46,872 nt of DNA, from positions 1-46,872 of the forward strand of contig AUXH01000074.1 in assembly GCA_000482145.1 (NCBI GenBank), given 5' to 3'. This document shows positions 9,095 to 19,315 of the stretch, piece by piece. Below the pieces are notes generated by a model. The model was not told the origin of the DNA and searched no databases. It worked only from the letters and a program-made list of their open reading frames with translations. This DNA comes from Strigomonas culicis. Taxonomy: Eukaryota; Euglenozoa; Kinetoplastea; Trypanosomatida; Trypanosomatidae. Within the stretch, counting starts at the first letter, position 1. The number at the start of each line of letters is the position of its first letter. A program made the position numbers and the translations under genes.

Positions 9095-10066
9095 GCATAC
9101 ACACCATCACGCGCGCAATGACACTAAAGGGAGAGACTATTCATCTATACAGTGGAAACAACGAGAGCAGCTGCAGCGCTTTGCGTGTGTGCTCCAGTTG
9201 GTGCCGAGGTAACATGAGGTACTCTTTCACTTTTGGTTTCCTCTTCAACTTTTTCTTTACCTTTTCTTTCTGTTTTTTATTTATTTTTCATTTCCTCTTT
9301 TGTTAAAGCGATTAATATTTGCTATTATTAAACTAATTCTGTGGCGTTCTTAATAATGATTAAAAAACAACAACAACAACAACGAAAAAAAAAAGAGTAT
9401 TAAAAAAAAAACCATTTCTTTCTTTTCTGCTTTTTTTTTCTCCTTAAAAAAAGTGCACAAGGCTGTTGTTTTATGCTGCTGAGGCATCATGATGCTCCTT
9501 ATCGCTTTCTTCCCTCTCCTTGTTCTCTCTCTCTCTTTTTTTTTCCCCCTTTTCGATGGGTGCAGTACGACAGTGCCTTTACCACGTTCCACACTTGTAG
9601 GTATTTCTCTTTCGCTTCCTCTCTTCTATATATTCTCTGTGCTATTTTTCTAGCTTCCGTTATTTCATCGTAAGTTTTTTTTTTCTTTCTTTGTTTTACG
9701 GAAGTACTACGGCTATATATACTTAAAAAAATAAAAACGATTGCCCTTCTTTTCAGTTTTAAAAAAAACATATAAATAGTTTTTTTTCTTGACTGGTTCA
9801 ATCGTTGACATCGTTGCTTTTTTAAACTTCTTTTAAATCTTTACATCTCGTTTACTTACGATACAAATAAACAATAGGAAAGAACATATCATAAATAAAA
9901 ATAAAGAAGGTAATAGGCACCGATTTTCCCCCGTTTTTTTTTTTGTGTAGTACCTTATCATTTTATACTATTATTGTTATTAATTTTACCTTATCTAGCG
10001 TTTGCTGTGTATCCCGCCAAACCCATATTTCCCTCCCCGCACCTACCCCTCCTACTGCAGTGCACG
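9095..10066. other. Intergenic, about 1 kb, with ATG-free second half
   Basis: No gene. ATGs are common up to 9556-9558 and then absent for 508 bases until the start at 10067. The stretch contains several acceptor-like AGs (for example 9757-9758 after CTTTTC, and 10059-10060 after CCCCTCCTACTGC). The ATG-free part may be a long 5' leader. Confidence 0.6.
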
Positions 10067-11545
10067 ATGAGTGGCCGACCTCAACCGCGCACCGGCAAGG
10101 CGCCGCAGCTGGAAAGCTACACCAAGGCGGACGTGGAAAACATGAAGCGCAAGAACACGAGTCGGTACTTTGTGATCATGCGAAACAAGCTGTACGACGT
10201 GACGGAGCTGCGCCCGCGGCACCCCGGCGGGACGAGCGTCTTCGACTTCAACAACGGCGAGGACGTCACCGAGACGTTCGACAGTATGCACGGCGGCGAC
10301 ATCGCGGAGCGGATGGAGGAGCACCTTATCGGCCGCATCGTGTCAGAGGCGGAGCGGCAGCGCGCGCAGCCGCCCCCGCCGGCGGCGGCGCCGGAGCTCA
10401 CCATGGCCGCGATCCAGAAGCGACTGCAGCAGCCTGACAAGGCGATCATTCTCATCCTCTTCGGCTACGCCTACGACGTGACGGAGTACGCCTACGGCCA
10501 CCCCGGCGGCCTCACCGTCCTGTGGAACCACCGCGGCAAGGAGAGCGGCGAGGCCTTCATGCGCATCCACGGGCTCTTCGCGAAGAAGGAGGTGAAGCGC
10601 TACTGCATGGGCCGCGTCGTGGATGCGCCGCCGACAAAGCCGTCGCCGCTCGTGGACGCCCCGGCGCCGGCCGCGGCCCCCGCCGCGGCCGGCGCCACGC
10701 CGTACGAGCAGGCGCGGCTGCACGCGGAGCGCAAGCCGTCGCAGGCGCCGCCGTCGCAGGAGGCGCCGCGCGGTGTCGCGCGCCAGCGCACCCGCGTCCT
10801 CACGCAGTTCTACTCCACGAGCAGCAAGGCGATCAAGTACCTCAGCTTTGCGAGCCCGGAGCGGCTGCCGCTGCTGCCCGGTGGCCACGTGCGGCTGCTG
10901 AGCGACCCCGCCGCCGGCGAGGGCAAGTTCTACACACCCTACCGCGTCGAAGAGACGGACTTCTACGTGGCGCTGAGGAAGTACCCCGGCGGGGTCACCT
11001 CGTCCTACCTCTTCGAGCGGCGCATGGGCGACGAGGTGCAGTACGAGGGGCCCTTCCCGCCCGCGTGGCTCGCGGCGGAGGACGCGGTGCTGCAGGACCC
11101 GGCGCGGCCGCCGGGGCAGCGGCACGTTCTGCTGCTCGCGGGCGGCACCGGCACGTGCCCCATGTACAGCATCGCGAGCGATTTGCTCGCGCGGCAGACG
11201 GCCCACGTGACGCTGCTCATCTCCGTCCACACGTCGTTTGACTTTGTCGTCGACCTCGAGCTGCAGGAGCTGCTGCGGGAGTACGGGCCGCCGCCGCCAG
11301 AGAGCCGCGACGCGCGGCGGTGCTACTTCGCTGTGCGGGCCTGCCTCACGCGGCCCCCCGCCGGCGACGCCGTCACGTGGGTGAAGTTTTCCAAGGGCCG
11401 CATCGACGCCGCGCTGCTCGCGTCGCTGAAGCTGCCACCGACGCAGGCCGTCGTCATCTGCGGCCCGCCGGGGTTCAACAAGGCGGTCGCGGCCAGCGTG
11501 GTGGAGGCGCAAGTGTGCAAGGAAGAGCTGGTGCACATCTTGTGA
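10067..11545 (+). CDS. Double cytochrome b5 / b5-reductase flavohaem protein (Ncb5or-like)
   Basis: The 492-residue protein carries two tandem cytochrome b5 domains followed by an FAD/NAD(P)H reductase module. Haem-binding HPGG motifs begin at residues 52 and 145, each with a second His downstream (SMHGG; RIHGL). A Pro/Ala linker (about 200-240) leads to the reductase. Its FAD-site block reads KFYTPYR at about 287, against the usual RxYTxxS. The nucleotide loop is GGTGTCPM (about 358) and the C-terminal block CGPPGFNKA (about 465). It should pass electrons from NAD(P)H through flavin to b5 haem, probably for lipid desaturation or a related ER reaction. A Leishmania Ncb5or linked to fatty-acid desaturation is known. 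No membrane anchor is seen, so it is probably soluble. The frame is open upstream, but that part is AT-rich leader. Confidence 0.85.
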   Translation: MSGRPQPRTGKAPQLESYTKADVENMKRKNTSRYFVIMRNKLYDVTELRPRHPGGTSVFDFNNGEDVTETFDSMHGGDIAERMEEHLIGRIVSEAERQRAQPPPPAAAPELTMAAIQKRLQQPDKAIILILFGYAYDVTEYAYGHPGGLTVLWNHRGKESGEAFMRIHGLFAKKEVKRYCMGRVVDAPPTKPSPLVDAPAPAAAPAAAGATPYEQARLHAERKPSQAPPSQEAPRGVARQRTRVLTQFYSTSSKAIKYLSFASPERLPLLPGGHVRLLSDPAAGEGKFYTPYRVEETDFYVALRKYPGGVTSSYLFERRMGDEVQYEGPFPPAWLAAEDAVLQDPARPPGQRHVLLLAGGTGTCPMYSIASDLLARQTAHVTLLISVHTSFDFVVDLELQELLREYGPPPPESRDARRCYFAVRACLTRPPAGDAVTWVKFSKGRIDAALLASLKLPPTQAVVICGPPGFNKAVAASVVEAQVCKEELVHIL

Positions 11546-13043
11546 GCTCCTTTTTTTTTTCTTCTTCTTCCCTTTACTTTTTTTTTCTTTACATCATTTT
11601 TTAATGACTGTTAATGATAATGATGCCGGTGTATATGTATATGTATATATGTGTATTCTTTCAATCACTAGGAGTGGTGTGCGATCCACTTATCGTCATG
11701 TTTTTTGCACCTTTTCAACTTTTCTAACGATATGGAGCTGATGCACGAGCGAGCCAAGTCATATACACGTATGTACACTAGATGGATGCGGCAGACAGGT
11801 ATTCAAGCCATTTTTTTATTCTTCCTCTTTTCCCTTTCCATGAAAACGACATCAATAAAATAATAATAATAATAATAATAAAATAATCATCAAACGGCAG
11901 TAAAAGGAACAATAATAATAATAATAATATTGTAAACATCAAGAAGATATCGTAAAGCGGATCGTAACACGAAGTCTATCTTTTCCGTAAGGAGAAGGTA
12001 GACTTCAACTGAGTGTTTCTTTTTGGGGTGTTCATAAAGAATGGTGAAGTGGTAAAGCTGCCCAGCACATCTTTTATGATAACTTGACAACTTTTGAACT
12101 CTTGAGGCTTTTTTTGTCCTCCTTTTTTTTTCTACTCTTGCTTTACAGTGTCCCTATCTGCTTCTCTCTCTTCTTTCTCTTCCTCTCCTTCTCTTTTTTT
12201 TCTTTACTCATTTTTATTTTTAAGGAAAGTCATATTGGGACTTCCCTACTGAGGAACTGAGTTCCACTTTGTATACATCGTACTAGTTTTTTTTTTTAAT
12301 TTCAATTGGTTTATATAATTTTTCTTTTCTTTCATACTGTTTTGAAGAAAAAGAGAAAAAGTGACTGTAACCACAGAAAGAAAAGACACCCTTTCTCTCC
12401 CTTTTCTATTCTCGTTGCGTTAGCCGGAACTACGAACAAAAATAAATTATCCCTCCTCACAAAACAGTAATTGTATTATATATTGTAGACAAAAAAAACT
12501 CCATCGTTTTATAATCATTGGGAATATATATATATATATACTACTTTTTTTTTTGAGTGAAATATCTATATAAATTGAGGAAAGAAAATACTCTTTTTTT
12601 CTTCCTTGTGCACGTTGGGCGGAAGCGTGTGTAGTGATTTAAATATTTTTTTTCTTGTGTCCCTGTTGACGGAGCGCACAACCTGTTTTTCATTTTTTTT
12701 TATTGGCATTTAGAATTGTATATATATATATATACATTGTACAGTACGTTTGTTGATATCAGCAGCCAGGCGAGTAGCCACCCTTGATACCACGACTGAG
12801 AAGACAAGGGAGCGGACAGGGTACGTAGAACAGAAGGCACATCAACACCCTTCCTCCTAAAAAAAACCCGGAAAGAAAACAGCTGCACCAGCAATCAAAA
12901 GTACTTCGACACAATCTAGCAGACGAACACTGCATATCAGCAAGACCACACCTAGTATATTTACGTAAACCCATATACATATAAGTATATATTAAAAGAA
13001 AAAAACATAGCATCGAAACGCCTCTGCTCGTTACCACACTCCC
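11546..13043. other. Intergenic, 1.5 kb, with a sharp change from ATG-rich to ATG-free
   Basis: No gene. The first part (to about 12078) has many ATGs and ATA/TA repeats and is probably the 3'UTR of the b5 gene. From 12079 to 13043 no ATG occurs on the + strand, and the part near the kinase is less AT-rich. See the separate leader entry. Confidence 0.6.
12149..13043 (+). promoter_or_regulatory. Putative long ATG-free 5' leader of the kinase mRNA
   Basis: A strong pyrimidine tract (about 12119-12148) ends CTTTACAG at 12148. From there to the kinase ATG at 13044 there is no ATG in 895 bases. At roughly one ATG per 60-70 bases expected by chance, more than ten would be predicted. A second acceptor candidate is the AG at 12712-12713, which would give a 330-nt leader. 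The segment holds two TA microsatellites (about 12523-12540 and 12719-12735). Its role as a leader is inferred from ATG depletion and the acceptor signals. Confidence 0.5.
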
Positions 13044-15488
13044 ATGGACCCCGACGCGTTCTCCAACCGGCCGTCTGGCGCGACGCCGCATGCGATTTCC
13101 CCGCGCCGCATTGTCCGCAGCCTCAAGAACCCCCCGACCTGCGTGACGCAGATGGTGCAGCTCGACAGCGGCCTCGTCACCGGCGCCCGGCGCTTCTCCT
13201 CTATCCTGAACAACGAGAACTCCGTCAGCGAGCTGATGAGCTGCGTGGACGAGGCCGTGGAGGCCTCCGTCTCCAGCTGCTACGACCGCAGCGCGAACTA
13301 CAGCGCGCACATGCGGCGCCGGCCGAAGCGGCGCAAGAGCGGCGCGCAGGCCCGGCCGACGGACTTCGAGTCCTCCATGCTCAGTTACAGCGGCACGCAG
13401 CTGTCGTACTCGTCGCTGTCCTCCTCGAGCTCCGGGTCGTCCACGTACAGCTCCTACACGGCCGTGTCGGACAGCGTGCCGAGCTGCAGCCTCACGGCGC
13501 TCGAGAACCGCGTGCCGGGCCGCAAGCGGCGCGCGGGGCCGTCCACGCACCCGGGCAGCTCCGGCAGCTTCAGCAGCATCTTCGGCGGCGTCCACGACTC
13601 GCACCACGGCATCCACCCGCCGACGACGATCGCGATGGCGACCCCCGCGGTGAACGGCCGGCACGCGCTACAGGCCTCGCCGGGCGGCGACACGTGGGTG
13701 AGCCGCGACGACGGGCCCCTGCCCACCGACGAGGACACGACGACGACGCTGACGGAGAGCAGCGTCAGCCGGCGCGTGGCGAACTCCTCCGCCGACGTCG
13801 CGGGCCACGCCGTCGGCGGCAGCCTCCTCCTCTCCTCCCCGCTGAACCAGTTCGGCGACGTGCCCTCCACGAAGGGGCTGCTGCCGAAGCCGACCATGGG
13901 CACGAGCGCCGTCCCGAAGGCGTTGAAGAGCGCCGTCGTGGAGGTGAAGGCCCTGACGGAGAGCGGCGGCGCGGGGGCCGCCGCCCCGCTGGCGAGCCCC
14001 GCCGCGGAGGGCGACGGCGGGGGGTGGCGGGTCACGCGCGTGGAGCGGCTGGAGCGGATCGGCCGCGGCAGCTACGGCGACGTGTACCGCGGCATCGACC
14101 TGGACACCGGCCGCGTGGTCGCCATCAAGGAGATCCTGGTGCCGAAGGACTTCACGAAGGACCTCGAGAAGCAGCTGGAGACGATCGAGCGGGAGATCAG
14201 CGTCATGCGCAAGCTGCACCACCCGAACATCATCAACTACCTCGGCGCGAGCCGCGACGACAACTGCCTGTCCATCTTCATGGAGTACGTCAGCGGCGGC
14301 TCCATCGGGTCCATCCTCAAGGGCGAGGGCCCCTTCACGGAGGACCGCGCGCGCGAGATGACGCGGCAGATCCTGAGCGGGCTGCAGTACCTCCACGGCC
14401 GCAAGATCCTGCACCGCGACCTGAAGGGCGACAACCTTTTCCTCACGGACGACGCCGTCGTGAAGGTGGGCGACTTCGGCACGAGCAAGGAGCTGGTGAC
14501 GACGCTCGTGACGGACAGCATCGCGGGGACGCCGAACTTCATGGCACCGGAGGTGATCGCCTGCAGCGGGCACAGCTACGCGGCCGACGTGTGGTCGGTC
14601 GGCTGCTGCGTCATCGAGATGTTCACCGGCGCGCCGCCCTTCTCCAAGATGGACAACCACATGGCCGTCATGTTCGCCATCATGAAGGGCAAGCTCGACG
14701 CGGAGATCCCGGAGCACCTCTCCGAGAGCGTGAAGGGCTTCATCCACGCGTGCACCAAGTTCGCGACGGACGAGCGGTGGACGGCGGAGCAGCTCATGGC
14801 GCACCCCTGGATGCTGGAGGGCGACGCGCACTGCAGCAGCCCCAACGCGGAGAGCAGCGCGACGGCGCATGTGGAGGCGAGTGAAACGGTTTCCTTCGAC
14901 GCCGTGCAGTTGCCCACGTCGCCGACGCGCGCACTGCAGCGGCGGCGCTCGATCGTCGCCGCCTTCAAGGGCGCGGCGGCCGACGCCGCCACACAGCCGA
15001 GGCGCGGCGCCGGTAAGGGCGTCCGCGGCACCGCGGCGGCGCACCCCACCAAGACCGCCGCGCCCGGCGCCGCCCCCGACGCGCAGACGACGTCGCCCAA
15101 GAAGCGGCGCCTCAAGGGCCCGCTGCCGGCGGCCGCGCGCGCGCCGGCGAAGTCGCTCGACGTGCTGGCTCTCGAGCGCGCCGCGGAGTCGAGCGGCACG
15201 GAGGGCGCCGCCTCCGTCAACGGCGGCGACAGCGCCGGCAACAGCACGGCGACGTGGCGCGGCGCGCCGAAGAGCCCGCGCCAGCCGCGGCCGCTCAACG
15301 GCCGCCCGCAGCCGGCCGGCGTCGCGGGGGGGCTGACCCCACACCCCCCGGAGCCCGGCGCCGCGCACCGCCGCCGCAGGAACAGCGGCGCCTACACGAC
15401 GACCGCCGCCGCCGCGCGGCCGGAGAAGGGGGCGTCCAACGGCGCGCAGACGACGCGGAGCGCGGCGCGGCGGGCGAAGGCAGCCTAG
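13044..15488 (+). CDS. STE/MEKK-like serine/threonine protein kinase
   Basis: The 814-residue protein has a complete kinase domain at about residues 334-595. The Gly-rich loop IGRGSYGDVYRG is at 339, the ATP-anchoring Lys in VAIKE at 362, the catalytic HRDLKGDN at 457, DFG at 477, and the activation-segment GTPNFMAPEV near 495-504. HRDLKGDN with GTPNFMAPE is typical of STE11/MEKK-type MAP3 kinases. All catalytic residues are present, so it should be active. The long N-terminal region (1-330) is Ser/Thr-rich and looks disordered, with stretches such as SYSSLSSSSSGSS. The 220-residue C-terminal tail is basic, Ala/Pro-rich and low in complexity. No membrane segment is seen. It follows an exceptionally long ATG-free leader. 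Confidence 0.93.
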   Translation: MDPDAFSNRPSGATPHAISPRRIVRSLKNPPTCVTQMVQLDSGLVTGARRFSSILNNENSVSELMSCVDEAVEASVSSCYDRSANYSAHMRRRPKRRKSGAQARPTDFESSMLSYSGTQLSYSSLSSSSSGSSTYSSYTAVSDSVPSCSLTALENRVPGRKRRAGPSTHPGSSGSFSSIFGGVHDSHHGIHPPTTIAMATPAVNGRHALQASPGGDTWVSRDDGPLPTDEDTTTTLTESSVSRRVANSSADVAGHAVGGSLLLSSPLNQFGDVPSTKGLLPKPTMGTSAVPKALKSAVVEVKALTESGGAGAAAPLASPAAEGDGGGWRVTRVERLERIGRGSYGDVYRGIDLDTGRVVAIKEILVPKDFTKDLEKQLETIEREISVMRKLHHPNIINYLGASRDDNCLSIFMEYVSGGSIGSILKGEGPFTEDRAREMTRQILSGLQYLHGRKILHRDLKGDNLFLTDDAVVKVGDFGTSKELVTTLVTDSIAGTPNFMAPEVIACSGHSYAADVWSVGCCVIEMFTGAPPFSKMDNHMAVMFAIMKGKLDAEIPEHLSESVKGFIHACTKFATDERWTAEQLMAHPWMLEGDAHCSSPNAESSATAHVEASETVSFDAVQLPTSPTRALQRRRSIVAAFKGAAADAATQPRRGAGKGVRGTAAAHPTKTAAPGAAPDAQTTSPKKRRLKGPLPAAARAPAKSLDVLALERAAESSGTEGAASVNGGDSAGNSTATWRGAPKSPRQPRPLNGRPQPAGVAGGLTPHPPEPGAAHRRRRNSGAYTTTAAAARPEKGASNGAQTTRSAARRAKAA

Positions 15489-15530
15489 CGCCACGAGGGG
15501 CCGCGCGAGCGCAGGGGTGACCCACGTAAC

Positions 15531-15531
<1 letters not shown>

Positions 15532-15562
<31 letters not shown>
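15532..15562. repeat. (AC)n microsatellite
   Basis: A perfect AC dinucleotide run of about 15 units, shortly after the kinase stop codon. Confidence 0.9.
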
Positions 15563-15563
<1 letters not shown>

Positions 15564-15990
15564 CAAAATAACAATAATACAATGAGGAAGAGGACAGCAA
15601 TTAGACGCACATCACGCACTAAATAATAAAAAAAGTAAATGCAAAAACAAGAAAATAAAAAGGGGAAGAAGAGCGGTTGTACGTCTCTTCCCTTTTCCTT
15701 TCCTTGGTCTTAGATGCAGTGAAGTGCACTCTCTTTCGAAAGGAGAAACCAACAACAGCAAAAAAACAACAACACTTTTTCTTAATTATTTCCTTTTTTT
15801 TGCTCTGTTCTTCTCATTATCTGTCCATCTTGTACATCTATTTCTTTCTAGGCGTCGTTTTAGCTTGATGATAATAATTTTTTTTTCACTCATTTTTCTT
15901 TCCCTTTCTTCTCTCTTTCCGTTATTGCCTTTGTCTTGCTGCGGACCGTTTGTTCATGCGCACGACGGTGCCAGTCATGAATCTATCGGA

Positions 15991-16012
15991 ATATATATAT
16001 ATATATATATAT
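15991..16012. repeat. (AT)n microsatellite
   Basis: A perfect AT run of 11 units in the 3' flank of the kinase gene. Confidence 0.9.
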
Positions 16013-16900
16013 GTATAGATACATGTATACATGTGTGTGTGTGTTGATTCAAAAAATAACAAGACAAGCAACCACTAGAACGTGTGGTAACGTATATATA
16101 TATATATGAAAAATAAGGAAAAGGGAGACCGCACTGGGAAGAAAAAAAATGTATCTCACGTGTTGTGAGAAAAAAAATGAATCTTCTTTTTTTTTTTTAC
16201 AGTTATTCCTTCCTCTCTTTGTACAACATAAAGGAATATGTATATACAGGTGATGTATAAAAGAAATGCGTTTTGAAGGGCTCATACCTTCACTCATTTT
16301 CTTTTATTATTGAGTCTCCTATGTCTTTACTATTTGTAATATAATGAGTGCTTTACAATTATTATTATTTGTGTTTTGTTTTCCATTTTGTTTCATTTTA
16401 CTACACCAGTACGTATATTTACTTCCTTGTTCATACTCTTTTTCCTTTTTTTTATTTTGCTGAAAAGAGCTATTTGAATTGTCGTGAAGATTCTGTTTGT
16501 CAGTTTCTTGTTGATCCGGTTATGCATATATGTATTTATACAAACAATTTTGTTTAAACAGCTTGTATTACTTCTTACTTACACTGTTCCACTGGCACTT
16601 TATTCCCTTTTTTTAAATTTCTTTTCTTCTTCCGTTTTTCTTTTTACTTTGTTAAAGTGTTTACCAACTACAGATGAATATACTCTACATTAGCATCTTC
16701 CTTCTCTCTTCCCTTTCTCCTTTCCTCCTCTTTCCAACATGGTACCCACTGCCATATACCAATCGAGCAGCTAACGTATACTTGTTTATTTATTTATATC
16801 TTTCTTTTTTGTTCTTAGCCCCAGGTGCCTCTCCCCACCACGCGAAGGGCACTTTTCTTGCGGACACCGTGTTCCTGTTTTCCCCTCTGCGCGTAAGACG

Positions 16901-19315
16901 ATGGCCGCCTCCCAAGGACAAAACTACTACAAGGTGAGCACTTCCTTCGAGCGCAACCTTGAGGCACCCATCCGCGAAGGGCTTGTGACGGTAGGCCGAT
17001 TTCTCGTCCAGCCGCCCGGCGCCGCGCGGCGCCGCAGCTCCAGCTCGGAGAGCGACGCGGCGGCCGCCCTCTCGGCTGCGACGGCGCCGCCGGCCGCCCT
17101 CTCCCTAGCCTGCGCGAGCAGCGGACAGAAGGTCATCATCCACAACAACAACAACAGCGGTGCGCAGGCGGATGCGGGGTCGCCCGTGGCGGCCGGCGGC
17201 AGCGGCAGCAACAGCCTGCACGCGCTGACGTTCGGCCGCGAGGCTACCGCGCTCGCGGCGGGCTGTCTGAACCACGACAGCCCCGTCGCGCGGCTGCGGT
17301 GGCAGGACGCGCTCTTCTTCGGCGCGGCGACGAGCCTGCTGGCCTACGACGTGGACAACAACAAGCAGTACTACTACAAGGACGTGGAGGACGGCGTGCA
17401 GACCATTGTGTGCGACCGCTTCCCCCTCGCCGACGGCGGTGTCGAGACGCCGCTTGCGGTGGTCGGTGGCAACTGCAGCGTGTACGGCTTCGACCGCGCC
17501 GGCGCGGAGCGCTACTGGACTGTCACGGGGGACGTGGTGTCCGCCATGACGAGCCTCACGTGGGAGGAGGGCAAGCCGCCGACGCTCGTGGCCGCCTCGG
17601 AGGACGCCGAGATTCGCGTGTTCCGCGGCGAGGAGGTGGTGGCGAGCCTCACCGAGGTCGACCGCGTGCGCCAGCTGGTGCCGGCGCGGCCGCGGCGGCC
17701 GGTGCCCGCGGCGGACGGCACGAGCCGCGAGCCGCCCGGCGCGTGCGGCCGCTTCGCCTACCTGTTGGACAACGGCACGGTCGGCGTGTACCAAAGAGGA
17801 GAGCGCGTGTGGCGCGTGAAGGGCAGCAGCGTGCCGACCTCCGCCGCCTTCTGCGACATCGACCGCGACGGCGTGGACGAGCTGGTGGTGGGGTGGCGCA
17901 GCGGCCGGCTGGAGGTGCGCAGCGACGTGCGGCCGGACGGCGCGAACAAGGGCGGCGAGGTGCTCTACCGCGAGACGTGCCGCGCGCCCGTCGCGGCGGT
18001 GCTGGCCGAGGACTACCGCGGCGAGGGCCGCGCGCTGCCGATGGTGTGCACGGTCGACGGCACGGTGCGCGGGCTGACGCTTCTCGCGTCGCGCATGGAG
18101 GAGGCGGAGGAGACGCGCCGGCTGCAGGCCCTCGAGGCCCTCGAGCGCGAGCGGCAGCAGCTCCGCGCGCAGCTCGCCGACCTCGAGGAGCAGCTCGCGC
18201 GCAAGCAGAAGGGCGAGGAGGACGCGCTGATGCCCGTCGCGGAGGTTAGCGTGGTCGCGGAGGCCACGCCGAACCCCGTCACGCACCAGCTGTGCGTCAC
18301 CCTCCGCCTCGAGAACGCGAAGAGCGACACGGTCATCCACAGCTGCGTGCTGCAGAGCGACGCGCCCGTCTTCGGCGCCGGCGACAGCGCCTGCTACGCG
18401 GCGGACCACCCGACGCAGCAGCTCGACTGTAGCGTGCCCTTCCCGACGGACGTCGCGGCCACCCTCACGGCCGCCGTCGCGGTCGGCACGACCGGCGCGG
18501 AGAGCTTCCAGATACACGAGGTGGAGCTGCGCGTGCCGCGCTTCGTCATGCAGGTTTTCGCGCCGCCGGGGACGTACAAGGAGCCGGAGGGCCGCGTCGC
18601 GCTGCGCTACCGCGGCGCCCTCCGGCTCGAGGCGGTCTCGTCCTACCTCCACCAGCTGTTCCGCCTGGACCCGCACATGAGCCTCCTGTCGCAGACGGCG
18701 GCCGGTGACACGCTGCGGCTCGAGCTGCTGCACGCGCGCGAGGGCGAGTGCGTCGGCCTGCAGATGACGTCCGTCGCGACGACGAGCACCATCGAGGTGC
18801 GCACGGCGACGATGGCGGTCGCGGGCGACCTCCTTACGGCGCTCGCGGAGATGGAGGGCGGCCTTGCGGCGGACCCCGAGGCGCCCTTTCCGTTCGACGC
18901 GACCTGCGAGTACCCGGCGGAGATGCGCGCGCTGCGGCAGCTCATCGAGCGCGTCGACGCCTCCAACGAGGTGCGGCAGAAGCTCTCGGCCGACATGGCG
19001 GACGCCGCGACGATGGTGAAGACACTGCTGCTCCGCGCCGAGGACGCGCGGCTGCTCGGCGACTACGTCTGCATGCGGAAAACGTACGCGACGCTCTACG
19101 ACATCGACCGCGAGCTCATGGGCGAGAACGCGAAGCGGGTTGCGAACTACGAGGAGCTGCGTGACACGCTGAAGGAGGTGAACGCGTACATCCAGCGCGC
19201 GGGTAAGGTGCGCATCGGCCCCGCGAAGGCGGAGCTCGTCTCGGCCTGCCGCGCGGCGCTGAAGGACAGCAAGACCACCGCTCTCATCGACATCATACGG
19301 ACAGGGAAGATGTAA
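16901..19315 (+). CDS. BBS2: BBSome subunit BBS2
   Basis: This 804-residue protein is part of the BBSome, the coat that moves membrane proteins in and out of the flagellum. The N-terminal beta-propeller carries the family's blocks: SGQKVIIHN, ATSLLAYDVDNNKQYYYKDVEDG, GGNCSVYGFD, YWTVTGDVVSAM, EDAEIRVFRGEEVVA, DNGTVGVYQRGERVWRVKG and ELVVGWRSGRLEVRSD. A coiled coil at about 405-440 (RRLQALEALERERQQL) is followed by the Ig-like/GAE-type and platform regions and a helical C terminus. A low-complexity insert (NNNNSGAQ... to GGSGS) sits near residues 85-105. The length is slightly above the animal protein's. The ATG at 16901 follows an ATG-free 82-nt leader. Confidence 0.95.
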   Translation: MAASQGQNYYKVSTSFERNLEAPIREGLVTVGRFLVQPPGAARRRSSSSESDAAAALSAATAPPAALSLACASSGQKVIIHNNNNSGAQADAGSPVAAGGSGSNSLHALTFGREATALAAGCLNHDSPVARLRWQDALFFGAATSLLAYDVDNNKQYYYKDVEDGVQTIVCDRFPLADGGVETPLAVVGGNCSVYGFDRAGAERYWTVTGDVVSAMTSLTWEEGKPPTLVAASEDAEIRVFRGEEVVASLTEVDRVRQLVPARPRRPVPAADGTSREPPGACGRFAYLLDNGTVGVYQRGERVWRVKGSSVPTSAAFCDIDRDGVDELVVGWRSGRLEVRSDVRPDGANKGGEVLYRETCRAPVAAVLAEDYRGEGRALPMVCTVDGTVRGLTLLASRMEEAEETRRLQALEALERERQQLRAQLADLEEQLARKQKGEEDALMPVAEVSVVAEATPNPVTHQLCVTLRLENAKSDTVIHSCVLQSDAPVFGAGDSACYAADHPTQQLDCSVPFPTDVAATLTAAVAVGTTGAESFQIHEVELRVPRFVMQVFAPPGTYKEPEGRVALRYRGALRLEAVSSYLHQLFRLDPHMSLLSQTAAGDTLRLELLHAREGECVGLQMTSVATTSTIEVRTATMAVAGDLLTALAEMEGGLAADPEAPFPFDATCEYPAEMRALRQLIERVDASNEVRQKLSADMADAATMVKTLLLRAEDARLLGDYVCMRKTYATLYDIDRELMGENAKRVANYEELRDTLKEVNAYIQRAGKVRIGPAKAELVSACRAALKDSKTTALIDIIRTGKM

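Larger units (their letters stand above)
15489..16900. other. Intergenic, 1.4 kb, microsatellite-rich
   Basis: No gene is visible. The stretch contains an AC repeat, an AT repeat and many T runs. The last 82 bases before BBS2 follow a T-rich tract with an AG at 16817-16818 and lack ATG, so they are the probable leader. Confidence 0.6.

Noticed and set aside
13668..15566. A 632-codon - strand frame opposite the kinase
   Set aside because: Same cause: it mirrors the GC-rich coding strand and ends in the AC repeat, with no family resemblance.
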